Origin: Pseudomonadota bacterium
GTDB taxonomy: Bacteria > Pseudomonadota > Gammaproteobacteria > Burkholderiales > Rhodocyclaceae
Length of the DNA stretch: 56,572 nt
Reading direction: 5' to 3'
Assembly: GCA_021849505.1 (NCBI GenBank)
Contig: JAJZSW010000007.1
Location: forward strand, 1 to 56,572
The translations under genes were made by a program, and so were the position numbers. How positions within the stretch are numbered: position 1 is the first letter of the stretch; each line of letters starts with the position of its first letter. This document shows, in pieces, positions 1 to 7,014 of the stretch. The notes under the pieces were generated by a model that saw only the letters and a list, made by a program, of their open reading frames with translations, was not told the origin of the DNA and ran no database searches.

Positions 1-327
1 GTGCCGGCCGCACCTGCACCTGTAATGGCTGCCGAACCCGTCGCTGCCGAGCCCGTCATCGCGAATGAACCGGTCGCCGCAATCGAAGTCGCACCGGAGC
101 CCGTGCCTGTTCCGGCGAACATCCCGACGACGATCACTGCGCCGGCAGAGCCGATCGATCTCTCGAGCGAACTGCAGAAGGTCGGGCTGCAGTTGATCGA
201 AACCTCGGGCAAGGCCAGCGCACCGGTCATGGAAGCACCTGCACAGCCGCTGGGCCGCAAGCCCAAGCCGGCACCCGTTCTCGCCAACGAGCCTTTGCAG
301 ATGGTGGAAACCCAGCCACGCCAGTAA
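1..327 (+). CDS. rne: Ribonuclease E, C-terminal tail (partial)
   Basis: The reading frame is open from base 1 and ends with TAA at 325-327, so only the last 108 codons of a longer gene are present. The peptide is rich in Ala, Pro, Val and Glu with repeated EPV/APV segments, and ends in a conserved-looking block (DLSSELQKVGLQLIETS ... LQMVETQPRQ). This resembles the disordered C-terminal tail of betaproteobacterial RNase E, the endonuclease that scaffolds the RNA degradosome. The catalytic domain lies outside the window, so the name rests on tail composition and the closing motif. A strong terminator follows at once. Confidence 0.75.
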   Translation: MPAAPAPVMAAEPVAAEPVIANEPVAAIEVAPEPVPVPANIPTTITAPAEPIDLSSELQKVGLQLIETSGKASAPVMEAPAQPLGRKPKPAPVLANEPLQMVETQPRQ

Positions 328-347
328 GACTGGCACGACAAACGAAA

Positions 348-379
348 CAGGGGCACCCGCGGGTGCCCCTGTTTTTTTT
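348..379 (+). terminator. Rho-independent terminator after rne
   Basis: A perfect 24-base palindrome at 348-371 (CAGGGGCACCCG and its complement) is followed by eight T at 372-379. It lies 20 bases after the rne stop codon and just before the 3' end of the convergent phosphatase gene. Confidence 0.95.
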
Positions 380-394
380 CATCTGTTGGTGCGG

Positions 395-871
395 TTACTT
401 TTTCGCCAACTGGTCGAGCAGGCCGTTGGCCGCGTCCTCGACCATGTCAAGGACGCGCTCGAAGCCTTCCGGCCCGCCATAGTAGGGATCGGGGACTTCG
501 TCGCCCGCCTCGGCCGGAACGTTCGCGGCGAACTCGAGGAACAGCCTCAGCTTGGCATGATGCTCCTCGGGACAGGCCTGGCGCAGCAATGCGAGATTGT
601 CGCGATCCATCGCCAGGACATGATCGAAGCGCTCGAAATCGAATTCATTGACCTGGCGCGCACGCAACGGGGAAAGATCGTAGCCGCGCCTGGCAGCCGC
701 CTGCCGCGCCCGCGGGTCAGGCGGATTGCCGACGTGGTAGCCGTGCGTTCCGGCCGAATCGAATTCAAACTGGTCGAACACGCCCTTTTTCTCCGCAATG
801 GCGCGCGTCACGCCTTCGGCCGTCGGCGAACGGCAGATATTGCCCATGCAGACGAACAAGACTCTTAACAT
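395..871 (-). CDS. Low-molecular-weight protein-tyrosine phosphatase (5' end supplied by the mobile element)
   Basis: A 158-residue cytoplasmic phosphatase of the arsenate-reductase/LMW-PTP fold that hydrolyses phosphotyrosine on proteins. The P-loop CMGNICRS lies at residues 8-15, with nucleophile Cys8 and Arg14. The acid Asp128 lies in DPYYGG. Length is typical of the family. The first codons (MLRVLFVCMGN) are encoded by DNA at the edge of the integrated element: the direct repeat covers 840-861, and the ATG at 869-871 lies on the element side. The displaced native start is at 16486-16548. The gene has thus been cut away from the dnaX-ybaB unit and now depends on upstream sequence within the element. 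A GGGG run about 10 bases before the ATG may serve as ribosome binding site. Confidence 0.93.
   Translation of the reverse strand: MLRVLFVCMGNICRSPTAEGVTRAIAEKKGVFDQFEFDSAGTHGYHVGNPPDPRARQAAARRGYDLSPLRARQVNEFDFERFDHVLAMDRDNLALLRQACPEEHHAKLRLFLEFAANVPAEAGDEVPDPYYGGPEGFERVLDMVEDAANGLLDQLAKK
840..861. repeat. Left attachment-site repeat
   Basis: TTGCCCATGCA, then G, then ACGAACA, matches 16511-16532 over 22 bases with two mismatches (851 G/A and 859 A/G). It lies in the phosphatase codons for Leu-Phe-Val-Cys-Met-Gly-Asn. It marks the integrase-proximal boundary of the element. Confidence 0.85.
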
Positions 872-904
872 ACGTACAACCCCGCTAATTCAGGCTTTAC
901 ATTC

Positions 905-965
905 TAGTCGTTATCGAATAAATTACAGTTAATCGCATAACAGTGATAACGGTTTCGATAACGGA
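905..965. promoter_or_regulatory. Candidate integrase arm sites and promoters at the left end
   Basis: GATAACGG occurs at 945-952 and 957-964, and its complement GTTATCG at 910-916. The same octamer family recurs at the right end (16451-16458 and 16463-16470) and at 2553-2560. Such clustered copies near both ends suggest recombinase or directionality-factor arm sites. The copies abut the integrase ATG at 966, so they could also control int. On the minus strand, TAGAAT (about 901-906) is a possible -10 box for the re-supplied phosphatase start, but no good -35 was found. Confidence 0.45.
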
Positions 966-2063
966 ATGAAGCTAACCGAGACACAAATCAGGAAACTTCC
1001 ACCAGTCGAGAAGGATACCCTAGTCAATGACGGGGGTGGATTGCACCTGCGCTGCTATGCCAGCGGGCGCAAGACCTGGCTGTATCGGACACGTAAAGGC
1101 GGGGCATGGAAAACCCAAAACCTCGGGGAATGGCCCGCCGTGTCACTGGCAGCAGCGCGAGCGAAGGCTGCGACCCTCAACACGACCACCCTGCCCGACT
1201 CGATGAGCTTCGGCGAGCTGCTGCAAGACTGGTTCGAACGCCGCATCGAGCCGCGTTACAAGCGGACGAACAACATCGAGGTCTATGTCAATCGCGGGCG
1301 GGAGTGGCTGGGCAACGTCAAGCTGACGCAATTGACCACGCCGGCCCTAGTTGCCAAGTTGCAGGAATATGCCGGCGTGGCTCCTGTGGCGGCAAACCGT
1401 TGCCTGTCGAATTGGAAGCTGGCGCTCGACTATGGCGTCGAGATCGGCGTGCTGCACGCCAACCCGCTCGCGCGCACGACCAGCCGCGTAATAGGTGGCG
1501 AGGAAAAGTCCCGGGAGCGTACCTTGTCCGACGAGGAACTCCGCTGGCTATGGGCAGATACGCACGACCACGGGCCGTTGTTGCGCGCGCTGCTCCTCTC
1601 CGGCTGCCGGATCAGCGAAATGCAGGCGGCAAGGATCGAGCATCTTGACGGCGACACGCTACACATTCCAGAAACAAAAAACACTAGGCCGCATTGGGTC
1701 TATGTCACCCCCCTGCTACGCCGGCAATTCGGCGACTTCGACGGATATCTGATTGCCCAGCGCAGCGAGACAGCAGTGCAGGCCCGCCTGCGCAATACGG
1801 CGAAACAGACATGGACGCCACACGATCTGCGCCGGACATTCGGCACTCGCCTGGCGGGGCTGGGCATTGCGCCGCATGTCATCGAGAAATGCCTCAATCA
1901 CACCATGCAAGGCGTGATGGCGATCTACAACCGACACGACTACGCCACCGAACGCATCGAGGCCGCGAAGGCATGGTCGGCAGAAGTTGAACGTATCACC
2001 GCTCCCGGCGGCTCCGGGAATGAAGCGGGCAAGGACGGCGCAGGAACGCCGACCAAGCCCTGA
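966..2063 (+). CDS. int: Tyrosine recombinase (P4/CP4-type integrase)
   Basis: A 365-residue site-specific recombinase. The N-terminal segment (about residues 1-75, with NDGGGLHLRCYASGRKTW) is the DUF4102-type arm-binding domain of P4-like integrases. A SAM-like core-binding domain follows at about 80-175. The catalytic domain carries Arg215 (SGCRISEMQ), His286 and Arg289 (HDLRRTFG), His312 and nucleophile Tyr321 (IYNRHDY). All expected catalytic residues are present. It sits next to the left attachment repeat and probably recombines the phosphatase gene target. GATAACGG boxes overlap its translation start, which suggests autoregulation. The next gene follows after 30 bases with a strong Shine-Dalgarno. 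Confidence 0.95.
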   Translation: MKLTETQIRKLPPVEKDTLVNDGGGLHLRCYASGRKTWLYRTRKGGAWKTQNLGEWPAVSLAAARAKAATLNTTTLPDSMSFGELLQDWFERRIEPRYKRTNNIEVYVNRGREWLGNVKLTQLTTPALVAKLQEYAGVAPVAANRCLSNWKLALDYGVEIGVLHANPLARTTSRVIGGEEKSRERTLSDEELRWLWADTHDHGPLLRALLLSGCRISEMQAARIEHLDGDTLHIPETKNTRPHWVYVTPLLRRQFGDFDGYLIAQRSETAVQARLRNTAKQTWTPHDLRRTFGTRLAGLGIAPHVIEKCLNHTMQGVMAIYNRHDYATERIEAAKAWSAEVERITAPGGSGNEAGKDGAGTPTKP

Positions 2064-2093
2064 CCACGAAACACCTTGATAGGAGGTATCACC

Positions 2094-2504
2094 ATGGCTG
2101 AAAAAGATTCTATCCGCAGTAATCTGGATAACCTTGACCTTGCCGCCAGCCGCATTCAACAGGCCAAGGCAATGGCAACCGTTCTCGCCATTGCAACGTC
2201 GTCGGGTGCCAGCGCCCCGCCAGCGGGGTGGCTTGTCTCACAGGCGCTTAATGGTGTTACCGCGCTGTTGGAGCAGGCTGAAATAGCAGCGGATAGCGTG
2301 TCGCTCCAAAGCCCTCAACAGGAAGCCGAGCAAGCGAACTATAATGAAGCGGCGGCCGCCTTATGCAGGGTAATCACTGACCGGGGGCGGAGAACCGGGG
2401 AGGCGCTGCTCAACAAATACGGCGTGGATAGGCTCCCTCTCCTCGCGGTCGATCGGCTCGCCGTATTCACTGCCGAGTGCGAGGAATTGCGGGCAGCGGC
2501 GTAA
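2094..2504 (+). CDS. Hypothetical element-encoded protein
   Basis: A 136-residue protein that I do not recognise. The ATG at 2094 is chosen because AGGAGG lies 7 bases upstream; the in-frame TTG at 2076 has no such site. The sequence is helical in character, with a weakly hydrophobic alanine-rich stretch (about residues 25-60) and an acidic C-terminal half, and no signal peptide or catalytic motif. It follows the integrase directly and is closed by a strong terminator, so int and this gene probably form one transcript. A role in excision or copy control is possible by position only. Confidence 0.75.
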   Translation: MAEKDSIRSNLDNLDLAASRIQQAKAMATVLAIATSSGASAPPAGWLVSQALNGVTALLEQAEIAADSVSLQSPQQEAEQANYNEAAAALCRVITDRGRRTGEALLNKYGVDRLPLLAVDRLAVFTAECEELRAAA

Positions 2505-2506
2505 CC

Positions 2507-2537
2507 TTAAGCCCGCCCCACGGCGGGCTTAAAAATT
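2507..2537. terminator. Terminator after the integrase unit
   Basis: TTAAGCCCGCC, loop CCAC-type, then GGCGGGCTTAA (2507-2532), followed by AAATTT. It is nearly symmetric and could work in both directions. Confidence 0.85.
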
Positions 2538-2550
2538 TCTCGTTAATGTA

Positions 2551-2579
2551 TTGATAACCGCAGTTAAACAGAATACAGT
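2551..2579 (+). promoter_or_regulatory. Candidate promoter for the replication module
   Basis: TTGATA (2551-2556) and TACAGT (2574-2579) are separated by 17 bases and resemble a sigma-70 promoter. The spacer starts with GATAACCG, the octamer found at the element ends, so recombinase or excisionase binding could repress it. The whole 2538-2849 interval is otherwise free of genes. Confidence 0.4.
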
Positions 2580-2777
2580 CGCACTTAATGTAAGGCACCG
2601 ACGAAACAGGCGCCCGGGTTCGCAGTAGCCCGATAACCCGAATCACGGGGCACGCTGCGGGGCTGGGTTGATAACTCATCCGCCATAACACGAGGGGTTC
2701 CGGCCATCACCGGAAGGCAACAGGCAGCTGATCCCCGCAATCAAGCGAAGCCGAACAAACACATTCCATTTGAATTT

Positions 2778-2830
2778 GGAGTCGTGGCTTGCTCGGGCTT
2801 TCGTTCTCCCTTGATGCTGGCCACGACTCC
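2778..2830. repeat. 11-bp inverted repeat upstream of the AlpA-like gene
   Basis: GGAGTCGTGGC (2778-2788) pairs perfectly with GCCACGACTCC (2820-2830) across a 31-base loop. The structure ends 19 bases before the ATG at 2850 and just before the likely ribosome binding site ACGGAG. It could be an RNA leader stem or an operator pair. No T-tract follows, so it is not a standard terminator. Confidence 0.6.
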
Positions 2831-2849
2831 GCGATTACGGAGTTTCGTT

Positions 2850-3122
2850 ATGCCTGACAAAACCAACGACCGTTCGCAAGAGGCGCAGCGCCTCATGCAG
2901 TTGCCGGCACTGCCCGCCATCGAGTTTTTCACCATCGTCTTGGCACTGCCGCCCTCCACCGCCGAACACCTTATCGCCAGTGACCAAGGGCCACGCATGT
3001 TCATGCTAGGCCGCCGCCGCTACATCCGTCGCGATGATGCGATGGAATGGATCGACCAACGTGCCAATCAAGTCCCCTACGTCAAGCGCCGCAACAATCG
3101 TCGAGATAGGGCCGCAGCATGA
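2850..3122 (+). CDS. AlpA/excisionase-like DNA-binding protein
   Basis: A 90-residue protein. The start at 2850 (MPDKTND) is preferred over upstream in-frame starts because ACGGAG lies just upstream and because the upstream region forms the 11-bp inverted repeat. The C-terminal half (GRRRYIRRDDAMEWIDQ) looks like the wing and last helix of a MerR/AlpA-type winged helix, where the start of the domain chooses a DNA site. In P4-like elements such proteins switch on integrase or the replication operon. The stop overlaps the next start (ATGA at 3119-3122), so the three genes 2850-5682 are translationally coupled. Confidence 0.65.
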   Translation: MPDKTNDRSQEAQRLMQLPALPAIEFFTIVLALPPSTAEHLIASDQGPRMFMLGRRRYIRRDDAMEWIDQRANQVPYVKRRNNRRDRAAA

Positions 3123-3580
3123 AACGGAACCCCGAGGACTACACCCTGCGCGACGTCGAGGAATACATCGCCAGAATCCACGGCATGACGTTGAATCAGA
3201 TCTTGGCGCTGGATTTCCCGCCCCCCGACTATCTCGACAATGACGAGCCGGTTTGGCGCTTTGAAACGGTCTATTCCTGGCTGGATATTTTTCACACGGC
3301 CTTGCACGTAAGCGAAGCAGCCGCCGCCCCTGAAGGTTTCGAGAAATTTGTCAGCACACTGCGTGAGCTGATGCAGATGAGAGAGCAAGGCCCTGCGCCC
3401 AACGTGCTGATTGACGAATGGGAGCTTGCAAAAGAATTTGGTCTGGCATCAGGAAACCGAAATGCCGAACTCAACCTCGCCATTGAGCGATGTCAATTAC
3501 CGAGGCACGATGCGATAGGCGCGGACGGCAAGCGGCTGTGGTCAGCCGCCAGTATCAAGCGGTTCAAAGGGGGTGCGTGA
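3119..3580 (+). CDS. Hypothetical protein in the replication operon
   Basis: A 153-residue protein that I do not recognise. Both ends overlap neighbours (ATGA with the AlpA-like gene, TGATG with the primase-helicase). The N-terminus (YTLRDVEEYIARIHGMTLNQIL) is acidic and helical. The C-terminus (WELAKEFGLAS ... ADGKRLWSAASIKRF) has the rhythm of a helix-turn-helix followed by a wing, as seen in excisionase-type proteins. A DNA-binding role at the origin or a promoter is plausible but unproven. Confidence 0.7.
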   Translation: MKRNPEDYTLRDVEEYIARIHGMTLNQILALDFPPPDYLDNDEPVWRFETVYSWLDIFHTALHVSEAAAAPEGFEKFVSTLRELMQMREQGPAPNVLIDEWELAKEFGLASGNRNAELNLAIERCQLPRHDAIGADGKRLWSAASIKRFKGGA

Positions 3581-5682
3581 TGAACTGGTGCACCCCTGTC
3601 TATGATGCCCCTGAAAACAAAACCGCCTCGCCCACTGGCATGGGGGAGGCGGCAATAGAAAATCATGTTTATCGACCTGATGACGATAGCACAGCGTGCG
3701 CGGATAAGGCAAACAATCCAGATCCTGACCTCACCGAAGCCCGCAATTTGTTCAACCTTGGGTTCAAGCTATGCAAGCTGGAGCGCCACTCCAAGCAGCC
3801 GAACGGCAAGGACTGGAACCTAAAACCCATTCGGGAATTCGACGAGTCAGCTACGGGCTACGGCATCATGCTTGCGGCGAACGGCCTATGCTCCATCGAC
3901 CCCGATGATTACAAACGATCCCGCACGATGCTTGCCGACTTGGGGTTTAACCTCGATGCCCTGCTCGATACCGGCGTGCGATCGGCAAGCACGCGGCCGG
4001 GCAGCGGGGGGCGTTCCACATTCAAGGCCGCCGAGGGCTTGCGCTGGATTCGCTTCGCGTTTCACGGCGGGGATGTTGTCCTCGAACTCCGGGCAAATTC
4101 CAGCAACCTACAGGACGTGATTCCCGGCCTGACCTATTACGACAAGTCGGGCGAGCTGCGCACCCAGCGCTATGTGAATTGCCGTCGCATTGACGAGGCA
4201 CCGGAACTGCCGACGGACTTCCTTACCTGGTGGCGGCGCATGTCCGACGATGTTGAATATCTGCGCGATCAGCAGCGCAGGGCCGGCGAAATACTCGGCA
4301 TCGCGCCGACGCTTGCCATCAGCGGGGGCAGCGGCAAGTCCTTGGCGTTCTCCTCATCCATGCGGCAGGCATTCAACGAGGCCAACGCCGTGCCTGATAT
4401 CTTGAGCCGGCATGGTTATTCGGGCGACGGCTTGCGGTTCGCGCCAGCCACCGCAAGCGGTAAAGCCGGCGTGCGGGAAATCCCCGGCAAGGATGGCCTG
4501 TGGCAATCCGATCATGCCAGCGACCCGCTGTTCGGCATGTTCGATGCCTGGACAGCCCATGTCGTGCTCGATCACGATGGCGACCAGACCGCCGCCGAGG
4601 CCGCGATGCTGCCCGCTATCCACGCGCAGCTCGCCGAAGAATTCGACGACCTCGGGCCGATCCCTGACTCAGAGAAACCCCGGCGCAAGTTCGAACTGAT
4701 AGACGCCGACGATTTTTCCGAAGGCCCGGCGCCTGAATGGATCGTGCGCGGCGTGCTACCCCGTGCCGAACTTGCCGTCATTTACGGCGAGTCCGGAAGC
4801 GGAAAATCATTTTTCGCCCTTGATCTGGCCGCAGCCGTAGCGCGCGGGATTGATTGGCGAGGGTGCCGGGTTCGCCAAGGGTGCGTGGTCTATGTCGCTG
4901 CCGAAGGTTCCGGCGGGTTCCGCAAGCGACTCAAGGCATACCGGGAGCACCACGGGGCCTCGCTGCGCGGATTGGTGCATGTCCTACCCGCCGCACCGAA
5001 CCTGCTGACCGATGACGACAAGCACTTGGCCGAAGCCATCAGTGCCGTCGGCAATGCAGCCGTGATCGTGGTTGATACGCTGGCGCAAACCACGCCCGGC
5101 GCGAACGAAAATGCCGGCGAGGACATGGGCAAGGTGCTCGCACACTGCAAGCGCCTGCATGCCACTACGGGAGCCCTGGTGCTGTTGATCCATCACTCCG
5201 GCAAGGACGTGACCAAGGGGGCACGCGGCTGGTCAGGCATCCGGGCTGCTGTTGATGCCGAAATCGAAATTACCCGATTGGTCGATGCCCGGATCGCTCG
5301 GGTATCCAAACAAAAGGACGGCGATGACGGCGCCATGTTCGCCTTCAAATTGCTTGTCGTGCCGCTGGGCATGGACGAGGATGGCGAGGTCATCACCTCG
5401 TGCGTTGTCGAGCATCAGGACACCGTTCCCGTGCGCGTCAAAGTCCCCAGCGGGAAAAATCAGAAAATCGCCTGGGCATGCGGGCATGAACTGATTGAAA
5501 CCGGGAATGACACTTTCACCATGGAGGAACTTGTCGCGGCCATGATCCCGACGATGGAGCACGATCCGGGCAAGAAGGATAAACGCCGCGAGCATGCGTT
5601 GCGTGCTATCGGCAACATGATCGAATCCGGTTTTTTCTGCATGGAGGGGGGACGTGTAGCGATCCCTCAAAACCCCAAATGA
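3580..5682 (+). CDS. Primase-polymerase / RepA-type hexameric helicase
   Basis: A 700-residue replication protein. The start at 3580 overlaps the stop of the previous gene (TGATG); earlier in-frame starts lie inside that gene. Residues of about 60-220 resemble a bifunctional primase-polymerase domain, with LCSIDPDD as a candidate metal-binding segment. The C-terminal half is a RepA/AAA_25-type ATPase: Walker A GESGSGKS at 403-410, Walker B VIVVD ending at Asp499, and the IHHSGKD sensor motif at about 538. Such fusions unwind and prime small mobile replicons such as P4-like satellites. The gene ends within a C- and G-tract-rich region that is a candidate origin, which fits a protein that acts on adjacent DNA. 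Confidence 0.88.
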   Translation: MNWCTPVYDAPENKTASPTGMGEAAIENHVYRPDDDSTACADKANNPDPDLTEARNLFNLGFKLCKLERHSKQPNGKDWNLKPIREFDESATGYGIMLAANGLCSIDPDDYKRSRTMLADLGFNLDALLDTGVRSASTRPGSGGRSTFKAAEGLRWIRFAFHGGDVVLELRANSSNLQDVIPGLTYYDKSGELRTQRYVNCRRIDEAPELPTDFLTWWRRMSDDVEYLRDQQRRAGEILGIAPTLAISGGSGKSLAFSSSMRQAFNEANAVPDILSRHGYSGDGLRFAPATASGKAGVREIPGKDGLWQSDHASDPLFGMFDAWTAHVVLDHDGDQTAAEAAMLPAIHAQLAEEFDDLGPIPDSEKPRRKFELIDADDFSEGPAPEWIVRGVLPRAELAVIYGESGSGKSFFALDLAAAVARGIDWRGCRVRQGCVVYVAAEGSGGFRKRLKAYREHHGASLRGLVHVLPAAPNLLTDDDKHLAEAISAVGNAAVIVVDTLAQTTPGANENAGEDMGKVLAHCKRLHATTGALVLLIHHSGKDVTKGARGWSGIRAAVDAEIEITRLVDARIARVSKQKDGDDGAMFAFKLLVVPLGMDEDGEVITSCVVEHQDTVPVRVKVPSGKNQKIAWACGHELIETGNDTFTMEELVAAMIPTMEHDPGKKDKRREHALRAIGNMIESGFFCMEGGRVAIPQNPK

Positions 5683-5794
5683 CCCCAAAAAGCTTTTTGG
5701 GGTTTGGGGCAAAAACCCGCGTGTCGTCCCCCAAATCCCCCAATTGTGTAGACACTTGGGGGATTGGGGGCGGGGTTTGGGGGCTTGATTGGGG
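5683..5794. other. Candidate replication origin: palindromes and G-quadruplex motif
   Basis: Directly after the replication gene stop lies the perfect 20-base palindrome CCCCAAAAAGCTTTTTGGGG (5683-5702). A long imperfect hairpin follows at 5728-5770: its left arm holds CCCCC, AAAT, CCCCC and its right arm the complementary G runs, with a GTGT/ACAC tip. The right arm and beyond give five G runs in 37 bases (5758-5762, 5766-5770, 5772-5775, 5779-5783, 5791-5794), a textbook intramolecular G-quadruplex pattern on the plus strand. GGGGTTTGGGG occurs twice (5699-5709 and 5772-5782). The origin role is inferred from position and structure. Confidence 0.55.
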
Positions 5795-5821
5795 TAAGTC
5801 TGCAAAAATTTGCATGATCCC

Positions 5822-5951
5822 CTCCCCCGCTGGACATTGTTTCTGCCGCAGTACGCGCAAGCAGGCGGACGATATGGCAACCCCTCGCCAATCTCCCCCG
5901 CTGGAACTGGACAATCCTTACGCTCAACACGCAGGCGCGTGGACGATATGG
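5822..5951. repeat. Imperfect direct repeat of about 71 bp
   Basis: CTCCCCCGCTGGA at 5822-5834 recurs at 5893-5905, and GGACGATATGG at 5867-5877 recurs at 5941-5951, with partial similarity between (TACGC, then GCAGGCG). The second copy ends at the start of the next gene. It may be iteron-like, part of the candidate origin, or a decayed duplication of a gene start. Confidence 0.55.
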
Positions 5952-5959
5952 GGAAACTC

Positions 5960-6400
5960 ATGACTGACACCCTGGGCTTTGGGAAGCATAAGGGCCTGCC
6001 ATTGCCGGAAGTCCCGACGGCATATCTGTTTTACATGCTGTCCCTCGACAACGTTCGGCAAAGCCGGCCAGCATCCCTAACCGCCATGCTGCGCGAACTT
6101 GCCCGTCGTCTCGCCGATGATTTTGAAGCGACAGCCGACGAACTGGCACGGCCGACCTTCGCGCCACGATCCCCCAGCGAAATAGCACGCAGCAAGTCAC
6201 AGAAGCGCGCCGACAATCTGGCCAAGGTCGAGGCACGGCGGCGCGCTGAAAAAGCTGCCAAGAGACTGGAACGCGACAAGCTGATGGCCGCCCAGCGCGA
6301 GGCCAAACTGAAATCCGAACTGGCAGCACGCGAGCGATATTGGCAAAGTATCGTTTTCGATGCGCATGCCTGGAAATATGACGGGAGTGACCTCGTATGA
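5960..6400 (+). CDS. DUF3820-like protein
   Basis: A 146-residue protein. The ATG at 5960 is chosen because GGGGAAAC precedes it; an ATG at 5948 would add only four residues. Residues 4-25 (TLGFGKHKGLPLPEVPTAYL) match the pattern of DUF3820, the small domain of the form FGKyKGxxlxDlPxxYL that also appears at the C-terminus of some exonuclease X-type proteins. The rest is a highly charged helical region rich in Lys, Arg and Ala (about 75-125), likely a coiled coil or nucleic-acid-binding tail. The stop overlaps the next start (ATGA at 6397-6400). Confidence 0.65.
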   Translation: MTDTLGFGKHKGLPLPEVPTAYLFYMLSLDNVRQSRPASLTAMLRELARRLADDFEATADELARPTFAPRSPSEIARSKSQKRADNLAKVEARRRAEKAAKRLERDKLMAAQREAKLKSELAARERYWQSIVFDAHAWKYDGSDLV

Positions 6401-7014
6401 AAAATGAAAACTGGGTTCCAGTCGCCCTCACCAACCTAGTCAAGGCCATGCAGCACACACCGGCCGACCGTGCCAGATTGGTTGCGCTTGTGGGGAATGT
6501 CAGCGAGGCGCTGGAATGGCTTGACTCGCAGGCTCGCCGAGTCGCGCCGCCCGTGGTGTTTTCCTTCGAGCTGCCGGGCTATGTGCAGATCGGCTTCGAG
6601 GACGATTACAAAACCCTCGCCGACCCGAACATGACCGGACTTTCGGCCGCTTGGGAAATCTTCTTGCACGGCGACAATGCGCAATTCGTGTTCTTCGCGG
6701 CTGACCGTGGCCTGTCACCCAATGCGCTGCGTAATGCCCTTGACCGCGCGGCCGAATGGGTGGATCGGTATTGCCCGCCTCTGGCCGAGGCGATACGTGC
6801 CATCACGATTCATAAGGACGGATCGGCGAGCATCGACCCCGCCTATGTGCCTCCACTTCGCCTTAGCGTGTTTTCGACGTGTGCGGCGACCTGCACATCG
6901 TTACCGCGTGCCAGCATCGGGGTATCCAACTGGACAAAGGAACCCCACCATGAACGCGAAACAGAAGATCGAGGCCATCGCCAAGGAAAAGGCCGGTCAC
7001 GAGCAGGCCCTTGA
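6397..7014 (+). CDS. Hypothetical protein with a probable frameshifted 3' end
   Basis: As read, 205 residues. No family recognised. The first 155 residues or so look like ordinary protein (FSFELPGYVQIGFEDDYKTL, AAEWVDRYCPPLAEAIRAI). After the T-run at 6871-6874 the frame turns improbable and runs 65 bases into the next gene. Shifting frame at that T-run gives DVCGDLHIVTACQHRG and a stop at 6951-6953 that overlaps the next ATG as ATGA, the junction style used throughout this element. I infer that the original gene ended at 6953 and that a small indel at the homopolymer, real or a sequencing error, changed its end. Confidence 0.6.
   Translation: MKNENWVPVALTNLVKAMQHTPADRARLVALVGNVSEALEWLDSQARRVAPPVVFSFELPGYVQIGFEDDYKTLADPNMTGLSAAWEIFLHGDNAQFVFFAADRGLSPNALRNALDRAAEWVDRYCPPLAEAIRAITIHKDGSASIDPAYVPPLRLSVFSTCAATCTSLPRASIGVSNWTKEPHHERETEDRGHRQGKGRSRAGP

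Noticed and set aside
386-868. A 160-codon open frame opposite the phosphatase
   Set aside because: Antisense shadow; the phosphatase has clear catalytic residues on the other strand.
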